A stretch of 64,000 nt of DNA, taken from positions 310,001 through 374,000 of the forward strand of contig CAWERW010000015.1 in assembly GCA_963811595.1 (NCBI GenBank). The letters run 5' to 3'. Both the position numbers and the translations under genes were made by a program. Below the pieces are notes generated by a model that had not been told where the DNA came from, did not search any database, and saw only the letters and a list, made by a program, of their open reading frames with translations. Shown here piece by piece: positions 17,044-26,400 of this stretch (position 1 is its first letter; every line of letters starts with the position of its first letter). This stretch comes from DASQFQ01 sp963811595. GTDB lineage: Bacteria > Actinomycetota > Thermoleophilia > Solirubrobacterales > Solirubrobacteraceae.

Positions 17044-17226
17044 TCAGCGCCGCTTGCCGGTGAGCCCGACGGCCAGCAGGATCGTGCCGATCGTGCCGAG
17101 CAGCGCCGGCCACAGGTAGCCGAAGCGGAGATCGATCGTGCCGGTCTGGTCCAGCAGGAGCAGGACGCCGAGCGCGCACACGGCGAGCCCGGCGGCCAGG
17201 GAGGCGGGGTCGAAGTCGCGGGACAT
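17044..17226 (-). CDS. Small two-helix membrane protein
   Basis: The protein is 60 aa: two hydrophobic helices (AAGLAVCALGVLLLLDQTG and YLWPALLGTIGTILLAVGL) joined by TIDLRFGY, with a basic GKRR tail. The pattern resembles the membrane part of LiaF/DUF5668-type proteins. Its ATG shares a base with the stop of the PspC/LiaF-like gene (TGATG), and the histidine kinase starts 17 bases downstream. Placed between a LiaF-like protein and its kinase, it may be an accessory of that signalling set. Function is not known. Confidence 0.75.
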   Translation of the reverse strand: MSRDFDPASLAAGLAVCALGVLLLLDQTGTIDLRFGYLWPALLGTIGTILLAVGLTGKRR

Positions 17227-18287
17227 CAGACGGCCTCCACGCAGGCGCGGTTGGCCTCGGAGTCGGGGACCGGCGCGGAGCGATTGCTCCCGAGGCGGAA
17301 GTTCTCGTCGAAGCGGTCCTCGACGCGGTCGTCGTGCTCCCAGTCGGTGAACCGCGTGCGGGTGTTGACCACCTGCAGCTCGCCGATCCCGACATCGCCG
17401 TCGATCACCAGCCGCTTGACGCCGGCCCTGTCGATCGGGCTGCGGCGCCAGTCGATGTCGAGACCGCCGGTGTCGCGGTCGAGCACGCGGCCGTAGCCGG
17501 CGCCGATCCGCACGTCGGAGGCGACGCAGACGTCATCGGGGACGATCACGCGCAGGCTGCCGATGCCCATCTCGAGCTTGAGCGGCGTGCGGCCGGGCGG
17601 CAGGTCGACCTGGGTGAGGTCGACGCGCAGCTCGCCCATGCCGAGCTCGTAGCCGTCGCGCAGCTCGCCGACGGAGGTCGGCTGGTAGTCGCGCTCGCCG
17701 ACACCGCCGTCGACGTCGATGCCGGCGGCGGCGACGAAGCCGAGCGGGATGGCGAGGATCAGCGCGGGCAGCACGAGCCACCGGCGGCCGCCCATGAACG
17801 CCGACACCGTGAGGGCGGCGCCGACCGCGATCACGAGCCCGGCGATGACCGCGCCGCCGCCGGCGGCGGCGCCGACCACGACGGCGAAGAAGCCGACGAA
17901 CGCGACGAAGAGCAGCAGCAGGCCGAGCCCGATCTTGGCGGCGGGGTTGCCTTCACCCTCGTTGCCGCCCGCGGCGCGCCACAGCAGCACGCCGACGAGG
18001 CCGACCAGCGCGATCGCGATCAGCGGCGGCGCGAGGAAGAACAGACCAGGACCGATCACGATCAGCGCGGCGAGCGCCAGCACGATCCCGCCCGCGATCG
18101 TCGCGACGCGGCTGCGGTCGGCGGGCTCCTGGCCCGGCAGCGCGTCGGAGGGCACGAGCAGCCAGGCGGCGATGTAGCCGAGCACGCCCGCGCCGCCGGC
18201 GAGCGCCAGCACGACGAACCCGATCCGGAAGATGATCGGATCGATGTCGAAGTAGCGGCCGAGGCCGCCGGAGACGCCGCCCAGCAC
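17226..18287 (-). CDS. PspC-domain / LiaF-like membrane protein (start uncertain)
   Basis: The protein is 353 aa from the GTG at 18287. A PspC domain (LGGVSGGLGRYFDIDPIIF) leads into several membrane helices, then a soluble LiaF-type C-terminus with repeated strands (LEMGIGSLRVIVPDDV, KRLVIDGDVGIGELQVV). LiaF proteins restrain envelope-stress kinases, matching the kinase and regulator downstream. The PspC domain normally begins about eight residues earlier with R.TRS.SDRVLGG, and LTRSGSDRV is present in frame from CTG at 18311. Further upstream a proline-rich leader starting at ATG 18385 (MTDAPTPPEKPEEPP) is in another frame and stops at 18308. So either CTG is the start (CTGA overlap) or one base is missing near 18340. 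Confidence 0.85.
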   Translation of the reverse strand: MLGGVSGGLGRYFDIDPIIFRIGFVVLALAGGAGVLGYIAAWLLVPSDALPGQEPADRSRVATIAGGIVLALAALIVIGPGLFFLAPPLIAIALVGLVGVLLWRAAGGNEGEGNPAAKIGLGLLLLFVAFVGFFAVVVGAAAGGGAVIAGLVIAVGAALTVSAFMGGRRWLVLPALILAIPLGFVAAAGIDVDGGVGERDYQPTSVGELRDGYELGMGELRVDLTQVDLPPGRTPLKLEMGIGSLRVIVPDDVCVASDVRIGAGYGRVLDRDTGGLDIDWRRSPIDRAGVKRLVIDGDVGIGELQVVNTRTRFTDWEHDDRVEDRFDENFRLGSNRSAPVPDSEANRACVEAV

Positions 18288-18548
18288 GCGATCGGAGCCG
18301 GAGCGCGTCAGCTTCCGCGGCGCGATCGGGGGCTCCGGCGGGGCGGTTCTTCGGGCTTCTCGGGAGGGGTGGGAGCGTCGGTCATCGAATCAGTCCAGTC
18401 ATGCGGGGAGGGGGGACGCTCAGCAGCGTGCCGTACAAGCGCGGCCGCGCCAATTGGGAATTGCCCCTAGGGGATCCCGTATCAAGACCCTCAAGTCGCG
18501 CTCGTAGACTGACGACAAGTGAGTACGCCAGGAAGTGAGTTTCAGCAC

Positions 18549-18827
18549 ATGACAAGCGACCGCACCCAGGCCTATGGCCGCATCGTGAAGACGCTCGAGG
18601 ACCTCGGGCCGGCAAAGCTGCTGGCCGCCGAGCAGGAGCGTATCCGCGACGCCGCCGATACCCAGATCTTCGCCTCCGGGCCCGACGATCACGTGCTCGC
18701 CGCGCTCGACGACATCCGCGCGCTCGCCGATCACCTCGCCGAGTCCGGCCGTTGGACGGAGGAGCGCGCAGCCCAGCTGATCCGCGACCTCTCCGACTGC
18801 GGCCCGCTCGCGGCTCCGGTCGTCTAG
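18549..18827 (+). CDS. Conserved small protein of unknown function
   Basis: The protein is 92 aa from the ATG at 18549; a GTG at 18519 would add ten residues. It is soluble and mainly helical: TQAYGRIVKTLEDLGPAKLL, then AEQERIRDAADTQIF, and a C-terminal helix pair. I do not recognise a named domain; similar proteins occur in related high-GC actinobacteria as far as I recall. A TAGACT at 18505-18510 could be a -10 box, with a weak upstream match at 18482. Its TAG stop lies in the CTAG (18824-18827) that also ends the convergent operon. Nothing in the context indicates a function. Confidence 0.7.
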   Translation: MTSDRTQAYGRIVKTLEDLGPAKLLAAEQERIRDAADTQIFASGPDDHVLAALDDIRALADHLAESGRWTEERAAQLIRDLSDCGPLAAPVV

Positions 18828-19000
18828 TCGCCCTCATCGTCAGCGGCCAGGAAGGCCGGGTCGGCGATCAGGAAGACGCCGATCACGATGAAGGCGAACA
18901 GCGCCAGCAGCCCGAGCACGCGCGTGATCGCGCTCTCGAACGCGAGCATCAGCGCGAGGCCGGCGGCCAGGCAGCCGAGCATGACCGGCAGCCACCTCAT
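18824..19000 (-). CDS. Small membrane protein at end of cyd operon (CydX-like position)
   Basis: The protein is 58 aa with two membrane helices (WLPVMLGCLAAGLALMLAFE and LGLLALFAFIVIGVFLIA) and an acidic tail. Its ATG overlaps the cydB stop by ATGA, so it is translated with the oxidase. In Escherichia coli the single-helix CydX follows cydAB and stabilises the enzyme; this protein is longer and not homologous by eye, so the CydX role is inferred from position only. It is the last gene of the formate dehydrogenase/bd oxidase operon. Confidence 0.75.
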   Translation of the reverse strand: MRWLPVMLGCLAAGLALMLAFESAITRVLGLLALFAFIVIGVFLIADPAFLAADDEGD

Positions 19001-20031
19001 GGCCGGAAGCGCTGGTCGAGCGGCTCGTAGCTCTGGTCCAGCCGCCCCTGCAGGGTGAGCCGGTAGAGCCACCACAGCGAGGGCGCGAGGATCAGCGCGC
19101 CGACCGCCATCGAGACGACGACCGCGCTCAGCACGGCGTCCGCCGCGGCCCCTTGCTCGAGCGTCAGCTCGCCGGGGAGCAGGTACGGATCCTGGGCGAG
19201 CGCCCACCCGACGACGAGCGCCGCGACCGCCAGCGCCGCGCTCGCCCGCGCGGCGCCGTGGCGGCCGGTCCACACGAGCGCCAGCGTCACCAGCCCGGCG
19301 AGGCCCGAGAGGATCACCATCGCGAGGCCGTCGCCCGAGGTCAGCCCGTCGTAGAGGTCGCGTGCGTCGGAGCGCAGGACGAGCAGCCCGGCGAGCGCCA
19401 CCACGCCGGTCACGACGCCGGAGCCGAGCGCACGGGCGCGGAACGCGCGCACGAGCTCGGGATATCCGGCGCGCGCGGAGTCGCCGGTCAGGAAGACGGC
19501 CGCCAGGTGGGCGCCGCTGACCACGCCGAGCGCGCCGATCAGCACCGAGGTCGGGTTGAGCCACGAGCTCCAGGGGTCGCCCTCGGCGTTGCCGACCTCG
19601 ACCCGTCCCGACGCCACTCCACCGATCGCGGCGCCGAGGCAGAACGGGATCAGCACCGAGCTGAGCGCGAACAGCGCGCCCAGCCCGCGCGCCTCGTTCA
19701 TGGTCGCCGCCTGCCCGCGCAGCACGAACGCGGCGCCGCGGAAGATGATGCCCAGCGCCGCCAGGAAGAGCGGGATCGACAGCGTCGAGAAGATCGAGCC
19801 GAACGCGACCGGGAACGCCGTCCACACCATCACGAGCACGAAGATCAGCCACACGTGGTTGGCCTCCCACACCGGGCTCATGGAGCGCTGCACCATCCCC
19901 CGCACCGCACCGCCGCGCTCGGCGCCACCGGCCGTGAGATCCCAGAGGCCCGCGCCGAAGTCGGCGCTGCCGAGCACCGCGTACGCGGTCACGCCGAGGA
20001 TCACGAGGCCGACGCACAGCTCCGGCAGCAT
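18997..20031 (-). CDS. cydB: Cytochrome bd ubiquinol oxidase subunit II
   Basis: The protein is 344 aa with about eight to nine membrane helices. Family blocks are clear: ELCVGLVILGVTAYAVLGSA followed by DFGAGLWDL, SPVWEANHVWLIFVLVMVWT with the conserved W and N-H pair, and AFPVAFGSIFSTLSIPLFL. It forms the heterodimer with CydA that oxidises quinol and reduces oxygen to water. The ATG shares one base with the cydA stop (TGATG). No cydDC assembly genes are in the window. Confidence 0.95.
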   Translation of the reverse strand: MLPELCVGLVILGVTAYAVLGSADFGAGLWDLTAGGAERGGAVRGMVQRSMSPVWEANHVWLIFVLVMVWTAFPVAFGSIFSTLSIPLFLAALGIIFRGAAFVLRGQAATMNEARGLGALFALSSVLIPFCLGAAIGGVASGRVEVGNAEGDPWSSWLNPTSVLIGALGVVSGAHLAAVFLTGDSARAGYPELVRAFRARALGSGVVTGVVALAGLLVLRSDARDLYDGLTSGDGLAMVILSGLAGLVTLALVWTGRHGAARASAALAVAALVVGWALAQDPYLLPGELTLEQGAAADAVLSAVVVSMAVGALILAPSLWWLYRLTLQGRLDQSYEPLDQRFRP

Positions 20032-21398
20032 CAGCCCTCGACCTCCGCTTCCGCCGGGCGCCGCGTGAGCCGCCGCAGCAGCCACGCGACGCCGGCCCCG
20101 AGGCTGAGGTAGACGGCGACGAGCACCGCGAAGGCGACCTCGAGCCCGTCGGCCGAGGTGACCGCCTGCGTGGTCCGCATCGTCTCGTAGACGATCCACG
20201 GCTGGCGCCCGACCTCGGTGGTGATCCAGCCCGCGATCATCGCCACCATCGACAGCGGTCCGGCCGCCATCACGGCGCGGTAGAACCAGCGCGAGCGCGG
20301 CAATCGCCGCCGCCGCAGCCAGGTGACGAAGAAGATCGTGCCGAGCAGCGCCAGCCCGGTGCCGATCCCGACCATCACCTGGAACGACCAGTGCACGATG
20401 TTGACGGGCGGGCGGTCCCCCGCCGGCACCGAGTCGAGTCCGACGACCTCGGCGTTGGGGTCGTGGTCGGCGAGCAGCGACAGCAGCTTCGGCACCTGGA
20501 TCCCGTAGCGCATCTCGCCGCTGTCGGCGTCGTAGAAGCCGCCGATGGTGAACGGCGCGCCCGCCGTCGTGCGCTGCAGGCCCTCGATCGCCGCCAGCTT
20601 GACCGGCTGCGTCTCGGCGATGTGGCGCGCGGCCCAGTCGCCGACCACGACCTGCACCGGCGAGGCCAGCGACGCGAACGCGAGCGTGACCACCAGCGCC
20701 GTGCGGTGGTAGTGGTCGCGGCGGCCGCGCAGCCAAGCGAACGCGTAGACCCCGGCGACCAGGAAGCCGGCGACGATGTAGCCGGCCAGGTACATGTGGA
20801 TGATCTCGTGCCACATGTTCTGGTTGAACAGCGCGTCCCACGGGCGCGGGTTCTCGACCCGGCCGCCGACGACGTCGAAGCCGTCCGGGCTGTTCATCCA
20901 GCCGTTGACCGCGATCACGTTGAAGCTGCCCGCGAAGCCGGACACGACGACCGGCACGCCGGCGAGGAAGTGCGCCCGCGGCGACAGCCGGTCCCAGCCG
21001 TAGACGTAGATCGCGATGAAGATCGCCTCGACGAAGAACGAGATGCCCTCGAGCGCGAACGCGATCCCGAACACCTCGCCGAACGTGGCCATGAACTCCG
21101 GCCACAGCAGGCCGAACTCGAACGACAGGATCGTCCCGGTCACGACCCCGACGGCGAACAGGATCAGCGCCACCTTCGACCAGCGCTTGGCCAGCGCCTT
21201 GTACGTCGGGTCGCCGGTGCGCAGGTAGAGCCCCTCGACGAACAGGAACATCGCCGGGAACGCGATCCCGAAGCACACGATCGGGATGTGCACGGCCAGC
21301 GACAGCGCCTGCATCCGGCGCGCCAGCAACGCGTCCGGCTGCGGCTCCCCGCCCAGCGTCTCCACGACCTCTTGCGCGAAGACGATGAGAGTGCTCAT
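20031..21398 (-). CDS. cydA: Cytochrome bd ubiquinol oxidase subunit I
   Basis: The protein is 455 aa, which implies a short Q-loop (CIO-like) rather than the long loop of E. coli. The haem ligand histidines appear in LSLAVHIPIVCFGIAFPAM and NQNMWHEIIHMYLAGYIVAG. The quinol-binding GRQPW box is present in GWITTEVGRQPWIVYETMRT. It binds haems b558, b595 and d and oxidises quinol at the outer face with high oxygen affinity. It begins three bases after the NrfD-type subunit stops, so the oxidase is in the same transcription unit as the formate dehydrogenase. Confidence 0.96.
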   Translation of the reverse strand: MSTLIVFAQEVVETLGGEPQPDALLARRMQALSLAVHIPIVCFGIAFPAMFLFVEGLYLRTGDPTYKALAKRWSKVALILFAVGVVTGTILSFEFGLLWPEFMATFGEVFGIAFALEGISFFVEAIFIAIYVYGWDRLSPRAHFLAGVPVVVSGFAGSFNVIAVNGWMNSPDGFDVVGGRVENPRPWDALFNQNMWHEIIHMYLAGYIVAGFLVAGVYAFAWLRGRRDHYHRTALVVTLAFASLASPVQVVVGDWAARHIAETQPVKLAAIEGLQRTTAGAPFTIGGFYDADSGEMRYGIQVPKLLSLLADHDPNAEVVGLDSVPAGDRPPVNIVHWSFQVMVGIGTGLALLGTIFFVTWLRRRRLPRSRWFYRAVMAAGPLSMVAMIAGWITTEVGRQPWIVYETMRTTQAVTSADGLEVAFAVLVAVYLSLGAGVAWLLRRLTRRPAEAEVEG

Positions 21399-21401
21399 GG
21401 C

Positions 21402-22505
21402 CTACGTGCCGCTGTGGCTCTCTCGCGCCATCTGCGCCACGACCTCGTCGTGGCGCGCCGAGTGCCGGCCCGCGCCGACCCACGCGTAGCGGAACGCGAG
21501 CCCGGCCGCGAGGTAGAGCACACTCGCGAGGTGGTGGACCCAGGGCCCGCCGCGCTCGCGCGCGAGCCGCAGCCCGAGCCCGGCGCGCACCGCCCACTTG
21601 GCGAACGTGAACAGCTTGCCGGGCCGCCCGACCTCGAGCCCGGACGCGAGCTCGCCGAGCCGCTTCTCGTTGATGATCGAGAGGGTCAGCTCCGCCGCCA
21701 TCGCGCCGGTCTCGACCGTGCCGAGCGCGCGCCGCGTCGGGTGGCCGACCGGCAGCCCGTCGGCGACGAGCGCGAGCCGGCAGGCCGCGGCGCCGGTGGC
21801 GGCCGCGGTGCAGACGAAGATCGGGCCGAGGAACAGCCGCGAGCGCGCCCACACCGGCACCGCCGTCGACGCGAGCAGCACGCCCGTGTACGAGCCGAGG
21901 TAGCCGCCGACGACCGCGTTGGCCGCGCCGAGCGCCCGCGCCTCGCGGCGCCGCCCGAGCAGGTCGGCGCCGACCGCGGCCGCGGCCAGGTTGCCGAACA
22001 GCGTCAGCGCCCACGCGCCCATCGACATCGGCGAGCGCGGCTTGAAGATCCGCAGCATGTTCACGAACCGCTCCGGGCGGCCGAGGTCGAGGATCAGCAG
22101 CACGGGCGACGGCCCGAGCGCGCCCAGCGCGACCTTGCGCGCCACCGCGGCGGACCGCTCGTCGCCCGCGAGGTCGCAGGCGAGCGCGACGAACGAGGAG
22201 CCGGCGGCGATGCCGCCGAACCAGAAGTAGAGCGGGACCTCCCACGTCCAGACCGGCGGGTTGATGATCGGCCCCTGGATGATCTGCGGCAGCTCGCCCT
22301 CACGGGCGTCCTTGGCCGCCTGCCGGACGGCCTCCATGTCGGCCTCGGGCCCGCGGTAGCCCGTGTCCTCGCCGTAGAGGTAGGACCAGCGGCCGTCCTT
22401 CCACTCGCCGATGTGGAGCTCGACCTTCTCGCCGGTCTTCTCGCCGAACGCGGGCGAGGCGGGCTTGCCGATGGCCGGCTCCGGGTCGAGGCGCTCGTCG
22501 CTCAC
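21402..22505 (-). CDS. nrfD: NrfD/PsrC-type membrane subunit of formate dehydrogenase
   Basis: The protein is 367 aa. The GTG start overlaps the fdhB stop as GTGA. A hydrophilic N-terminal stretch of about 85 residues precedes eight membrane helices. The opening of the membrane part, PVWTWEVPLYFWFGGIAAGS, is the NrfD signature, followed by LLILDLGRPERFVNMLRIF and KPRSPMSMGAWAL, typical of the family. NrfD-type subunits carry electrons from an iron-sulfur subunit to quinone without haem. It would link FdhAB to the quinone pool that CydAB drains. The long soluble N-terminus with ELHIGEWKDGRWSYLYGE may dock to FdhB. Confidence 0.9.
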   Translation of the reverse strand: MSDERLDPEPAIGKPASPAFGEKTGEKVELHIGEWKDGRWSYLYGEDTGYRGPEADMEAVRQAAKDAREGELPQIIQGPIINPPVWTWEVPLYFWFGGIAAGSSFVALACDLAGDERSAAVARKVALGALGPSPVLLILDLGRPERFVNMLRIFKPRSPMSMGAWALTLFGNLAAAAVGADLLGRRREARALGAANAVVGGYLGSYTGVLLASTAVPVWARSRLFLGPIFVCTAAATGAAACRLALVADGLPVGHPTRRALGTVETGAMAAELTLSIINEKRLGELASGLEVGRPGKLFTFAKWAVRAGLGLRLARERGGPWVHHLASVLYLAAGLAFRYAWVGAGRHSARHDEVVAQMARESHSGT

Positions 22506-23407
22506 CGCGCCTTCTCCCACAGGAACGCCGCCGCGACGCCCGCGGCGGCCAGCAGCCCGGCGCCCATCGCGGCGATCGTGGCCGGCACGACGTTCTCCTG
22601 GATCGGCGAGTCGGCCTGCGCGGGCAGCCCGTAGCGCTCGGGCTTCTCGGTAAGCAGGAAGAACGCGCCGAGCCCGCCCGCGAGCTGGTCGGCGGCCTCG
22701 TCGCCGGCGCCGTAGAGGTAGGCGCCCTCGACACCGCGCGCGTGCAGCGCCGCGACGCGCCGCGCCGCGACCTCGACGAGCTCCTCGTAGGGGCCGAACT
22801 GGATCGAATCGGTCGGGCACGCCTTCGCGCACGCCGGCTCGAGCCCGTCCTCGAGGCGGTCGTAGCAGAGCGTGCACTTGGCGGCGCGACCGTCCTCGGG
22901 CACGCGATCGACGACGCCGAACGGGCACGCGGGGATGCAGTAGCCGCAGCCGTTGCAGACGTCGGGCTGCAGCACGACGCTCTCGAACTCCGTGCGGATC
23001 AGCGCGCCGGTCGGGCAGGCGTCGAGGCAGCCCGCGTTCGTGCAGTGCTTGCAGACGTCGGACATGAAGACCCAGTTGTCGAACGCGGCCACCGCGGCTT
23101 GCACGTCGACGGGGCCGTTCTCCACGACCTTCTCCTCCGCCCACGCGATGAGGTCCGGGACCTCCTCCTCCGTCACCCCGCCGCCGGCGTCGGCGAGCTC
23201 GACGAAGCGCACGTGGCGCCAGGTGCTGCCCGACAGCCGCCCGGTGTGGTCGTAGGAGCCGCCTTTGCGGAACTCGCCGCCGTCGGAGGGCAGGTCGTTC
23301 CACTGCTTGCAGGCGACCTCGCACGCCTTGCAGCCGATGCACACGGTGGTGTCGGTGAAGAAGCCCATGCGCTGGGCGTCCGGCCGGTCGACGGCGATCT
23401 CGGTCAT
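22502..23407 (-). CDS. fdhB: Formate dehydrogenase iron-sulfur subunit
   Basis: The protein is 301 aa. Four [4Fe-4S] cysteine sets are visible: CIGCKACEVACKQW, CKHCTNAGCLDACP, CNGCGYCIPACPFG, and KCTLCYDRLEDGLEPACAKACP. This is the FdnH/FdoH pattern. A C-terminal hydrophobic helix (ATIAAMGAGLLAAAGVAAAF) matches the membrane anchor of that family. It passes electrons from the molybdenum/tungsten subunit to the NrfD-type protein. The ATG overlaps the fdhA stop (ATGA). The start MTEIAVDRPDAQRMGFFTDT is a few residues longer than some homologues. Confidence 0.95.
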   Translation of the reverse strand: MTEIAVDRPDAQRMGFFTDTTVCIGCKACEVACKQWNDLPSDGGEFRKGGSYDHTGRLSGSTWRHVRFVELADAGGGVTEEEVPDLIAWAEEKVVENGPVDVQAAVAAFDNWVFMSDVCKHCTNAGCLDACPTGALIRTEFESVVLQPDVCNGCGYCIPACPFGVVDRVPEDGRAAKCTLCYDRLEDGLEPACAKACPTDSIQFGPYEELVEVAARRVAALHARGVEGAYLYGAGDEAADQLAGGLGAFFLLTEKPERYGLPAQADSPIQENVVPATIAAMGAGLLAAAGVAAAFLWEKAR

Positions 23408-26400
23408 GACGTGGCGGTGTCCTCCGACGGCGCGTCGCTCGCAGGTTCGGCATCGCTCCGCTGCTGGACGCCGCTGAGCCTCGCGGTCGTCTCGCCCGAC
23501 CGGCGGCCGGCGCGGACGTCGCAGGTGAACGCCTTGTCCTCCTGGATGGAGACGTTCGGGTCGGAGGCGAGCGCGCCGAGGTCGTTGGCGCTGTCGCCGG
23601 GCGAGTCGCCGCCGAAGCCCCAGTGCCACGGCAGCGCGATCTGGTGCACGAGCTGGCCCTCGATGCGCAGCGGCCGCATGCGCTCGGTGACGCGGGCGCG
23701 CGCCTCGATCTCCGCGCGCGCGGTCTCGATCACCATCCACCCGCCGTCCTCGATCCCGCGCTCCTCGGCGAGCAGCGGGTCGATCTCGGCGAACATCTCC
23801 GGCTGCAGCTCCGCCAGCCACGGCAGGTTGCGGCTCATCGCGCCGGCCGTGTGGTGCTCGGTGAGCCGGAAGGTCGTGGCGACGAACGGGTAGCGCGGGT
23901 CGCCCGTCGGGTGCGTCGGGTTGTCCGACCGGTTCCAGGTCAGCGTCGCCGGGTTGCAGCCGACCTCGGGATAGAGCAGGTTCGGCACCGGTGACTCGAA
24001 CGGCTCGTAGTGCGTCGGCATCGGGCCGTCGCGGAGGCCGGCGGGCGAGAACAGCCAGCCCTTGCCGTCGGCCATCATGATGAACGGGTCGGTGCCGGCG
24101 ATCGCGTCCATGCCCATGGAGTCGGACTCGGGCTTGTAGTCCGGCGGCTTGGCGGGCGGGAAGTCCGGCACGTCGTAGCCCGTCCACTTCTCCTCGTCCG
24201 CGTCCCACCAGACGTAGCGCTTGCGCTCCGACCACGGCGTGCCGTCCGGCGCGGCCGACGCGCGGTTGTAGAGGAGGCGGCGGTTGGCCGGCCAGGCCCA
24301 CGCCCACTCCGGCGACACCCAGCCGCCGGGCGCGTCGAGGTCGCCGGGCTCGCGGCGACGGGTCTGGTTGACGCCGTCGGCGTAGCAGCCGGCGTAGATC
24401 CAGCAGCCGCTGGCGGTCGAGCCGTCGGCCTTCAGCTCGGCGAAGCCCGACACCGGCTTGCCCGACTCCATGTCGAAGCCGTTGATCTCCTTGAGCACCG
24501 CCTCGGCGTCGGGCTCGCGGATCTCGCCGTGTTCGGGGTAGTCCCAGGTGAGGTTGCGGATCGGCCAGTCGCGGTCGACCTCCGACTCGCGGTAGTGCTC
24601 GCGCACGCGCTTGAACAGGTGGTGCATGAACCACAGCTCAGAGCGCGCCTCGCCGGGCGGCTCCATCGCCTTGTCGTGCCACTGCAGCAGCCGCTGCGTG
24701 TTGGTGAAGTGGCCGTCCTTCTCGATGTGAGAGGCGGCGGGCATGAGGAAGACCTCGGTCTGGATGTCCTCCGGGCGCAGCTCGCCGGAGCGGACCTCCG
24801 GGCTGTCGCGCCAGAACGTCGCCGTCTCGAGCTCGGACAGGTCGCGCACCACCAGCCACTTGAGGTGGCCGAGCGCGCGCCGCTGCAGCCCCGAGTGCTG
24901 CGAGCCGACGGCCGGGTTCTGGCCCATCACGAACAGGCCGTCGAGCCCGCCGTCGAGCGCGCGCAGCATCGTCGGGAAGTGCGAGTGGTTGCCGGTGATC
25001 TTCGGCAGGCGCGGGAAGCCGAAGTCGTTCTCGGGCGTGGCGGCGTCGCCGAAGTAGGCCTTGAGCAGCGAGACGATGTACTTGTCGAAGTTCGCCCACC
25101 AGCCGCGCTCGGCGCCGTTCGTGCCCACGTAGGTCTCGAGGTCGAACTCGCCCTCGCGGCCCTTCGGCATCGGCAGGTAGCCGGGCAGCAGGTCGAACAG
25201 CGTCGGGATGTCGGTCGAGCCCTGGATCGACGCGTGGCCGCGCATCGCCATGATCCCGCCGCCCGGGCGGCCCATGTTGCCGAGCAGCAGCTGCAGGATC
25301 GCCGCGGCGCGGATCATCTGCACGCCGCTCGTGTGCTGGGTCCAGCCGAGCGCGTAACAGAACGCGGTCGTCCGCTCGCGGCCGGAGTTCTTGACCAGCG
25401 CCTCCGCGACGCGCAGGAAGTCGGCCTGCGAGATGCCGCACACCTGCTCGACCATCTCGGGCGTGTAGCGCGCGTAGTGGCGCATCAGCTGGCGGAAGAC
25501 GGTGCGCGGGTGCTCGAGCGTCTGGTCGGTCTTCGGCGCGCCCTGCATCATCCCGGCGCCGATGTGCTCGGTGAACGCCTGCGTGGTGTGCTCGCGGTTG
25601 CCGGCCGGCGACGGCACGCTGCCGCCCTCGTAGCTCCACGCGTTCGGGTCGTAGGTCTTGGTCTCCGGGTCCCAGCCGGAGAAGAAGCCCTCGAGGTCCT
25701 CGGGGCCCTTGAAGTCCTCGTTGATCAGCGTCGCGGCGTTCGTGTAGTTGAGGACGTACTCCCTGAAGTACGACTCGGTGTCGATCACGTAGCGGATCAG
25801 CCCGCCGAGGAACGCGATGTCGGTGCCGGCGCGGATCGGGACGTGCATGTCGGCCATCGCACTCGTGCGCGAGAAGCGCGGGTCGACGTGGATGATCGTC
25901 GCGCCGCGCTCGCGGGCCTTCATCGCCCAGCGGAAGCCGACCGGGTGCGCCTCAGCCAGGCTCGACCCCTGGATGAGGATGCAGTCCGCCATCTGCAGGT
26001 CCTGCTGGAAGTTGGTGGCGCCGCCGCGCCCGAACGTGGTCCCCAGACCGGGGACCGTGGAGGAGTGTCATATGCGGGCCTGGTTCTCGATCTGGATCGC
26101 GCCCATGGCCGTGAAGGCCTTCTTGATGAGGTAGTTCTCCTCGTTGTCGAGCGTCGCGCCGCCGAGGTGCGCGAAGCCCATCGTGCGGTCGACGCGGCGG
26201 CCCTCGTCGTCGGTGTCCTGCCAGCCGTTCTCGCGGGCGGCGATCGTGCGCTCGGCGATCATGTCCATCGCCGTCTCGAGGTCGAGCTCCTCCCACTCGG
26301 TCCCGCCGGGTCGCCGGTACTTGACGTGCATCAGGCGACCGGGCTGCTGGACGAGCTGGCGCGAGGCCGAGCCCTTCGGGCACAGCGTGCCCTGGCTGAT

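Noticed and set aside
18997..22245. 1082-codon minus-strand frame read as one large protein across cydA and cydB
   Set aside because: The conserved cydB part begins at ATG 20031; the upstream portion is an out-of-frame shadow of cydA and nrfD.
26068..26070. fdhA as two separate genes or a pseudogene split by TGA
   Set aside because: Both sides align as one enzyme, the TGA matches the known selenocysteine position, and a SECIS hairpin with the right loop and spacing follows.
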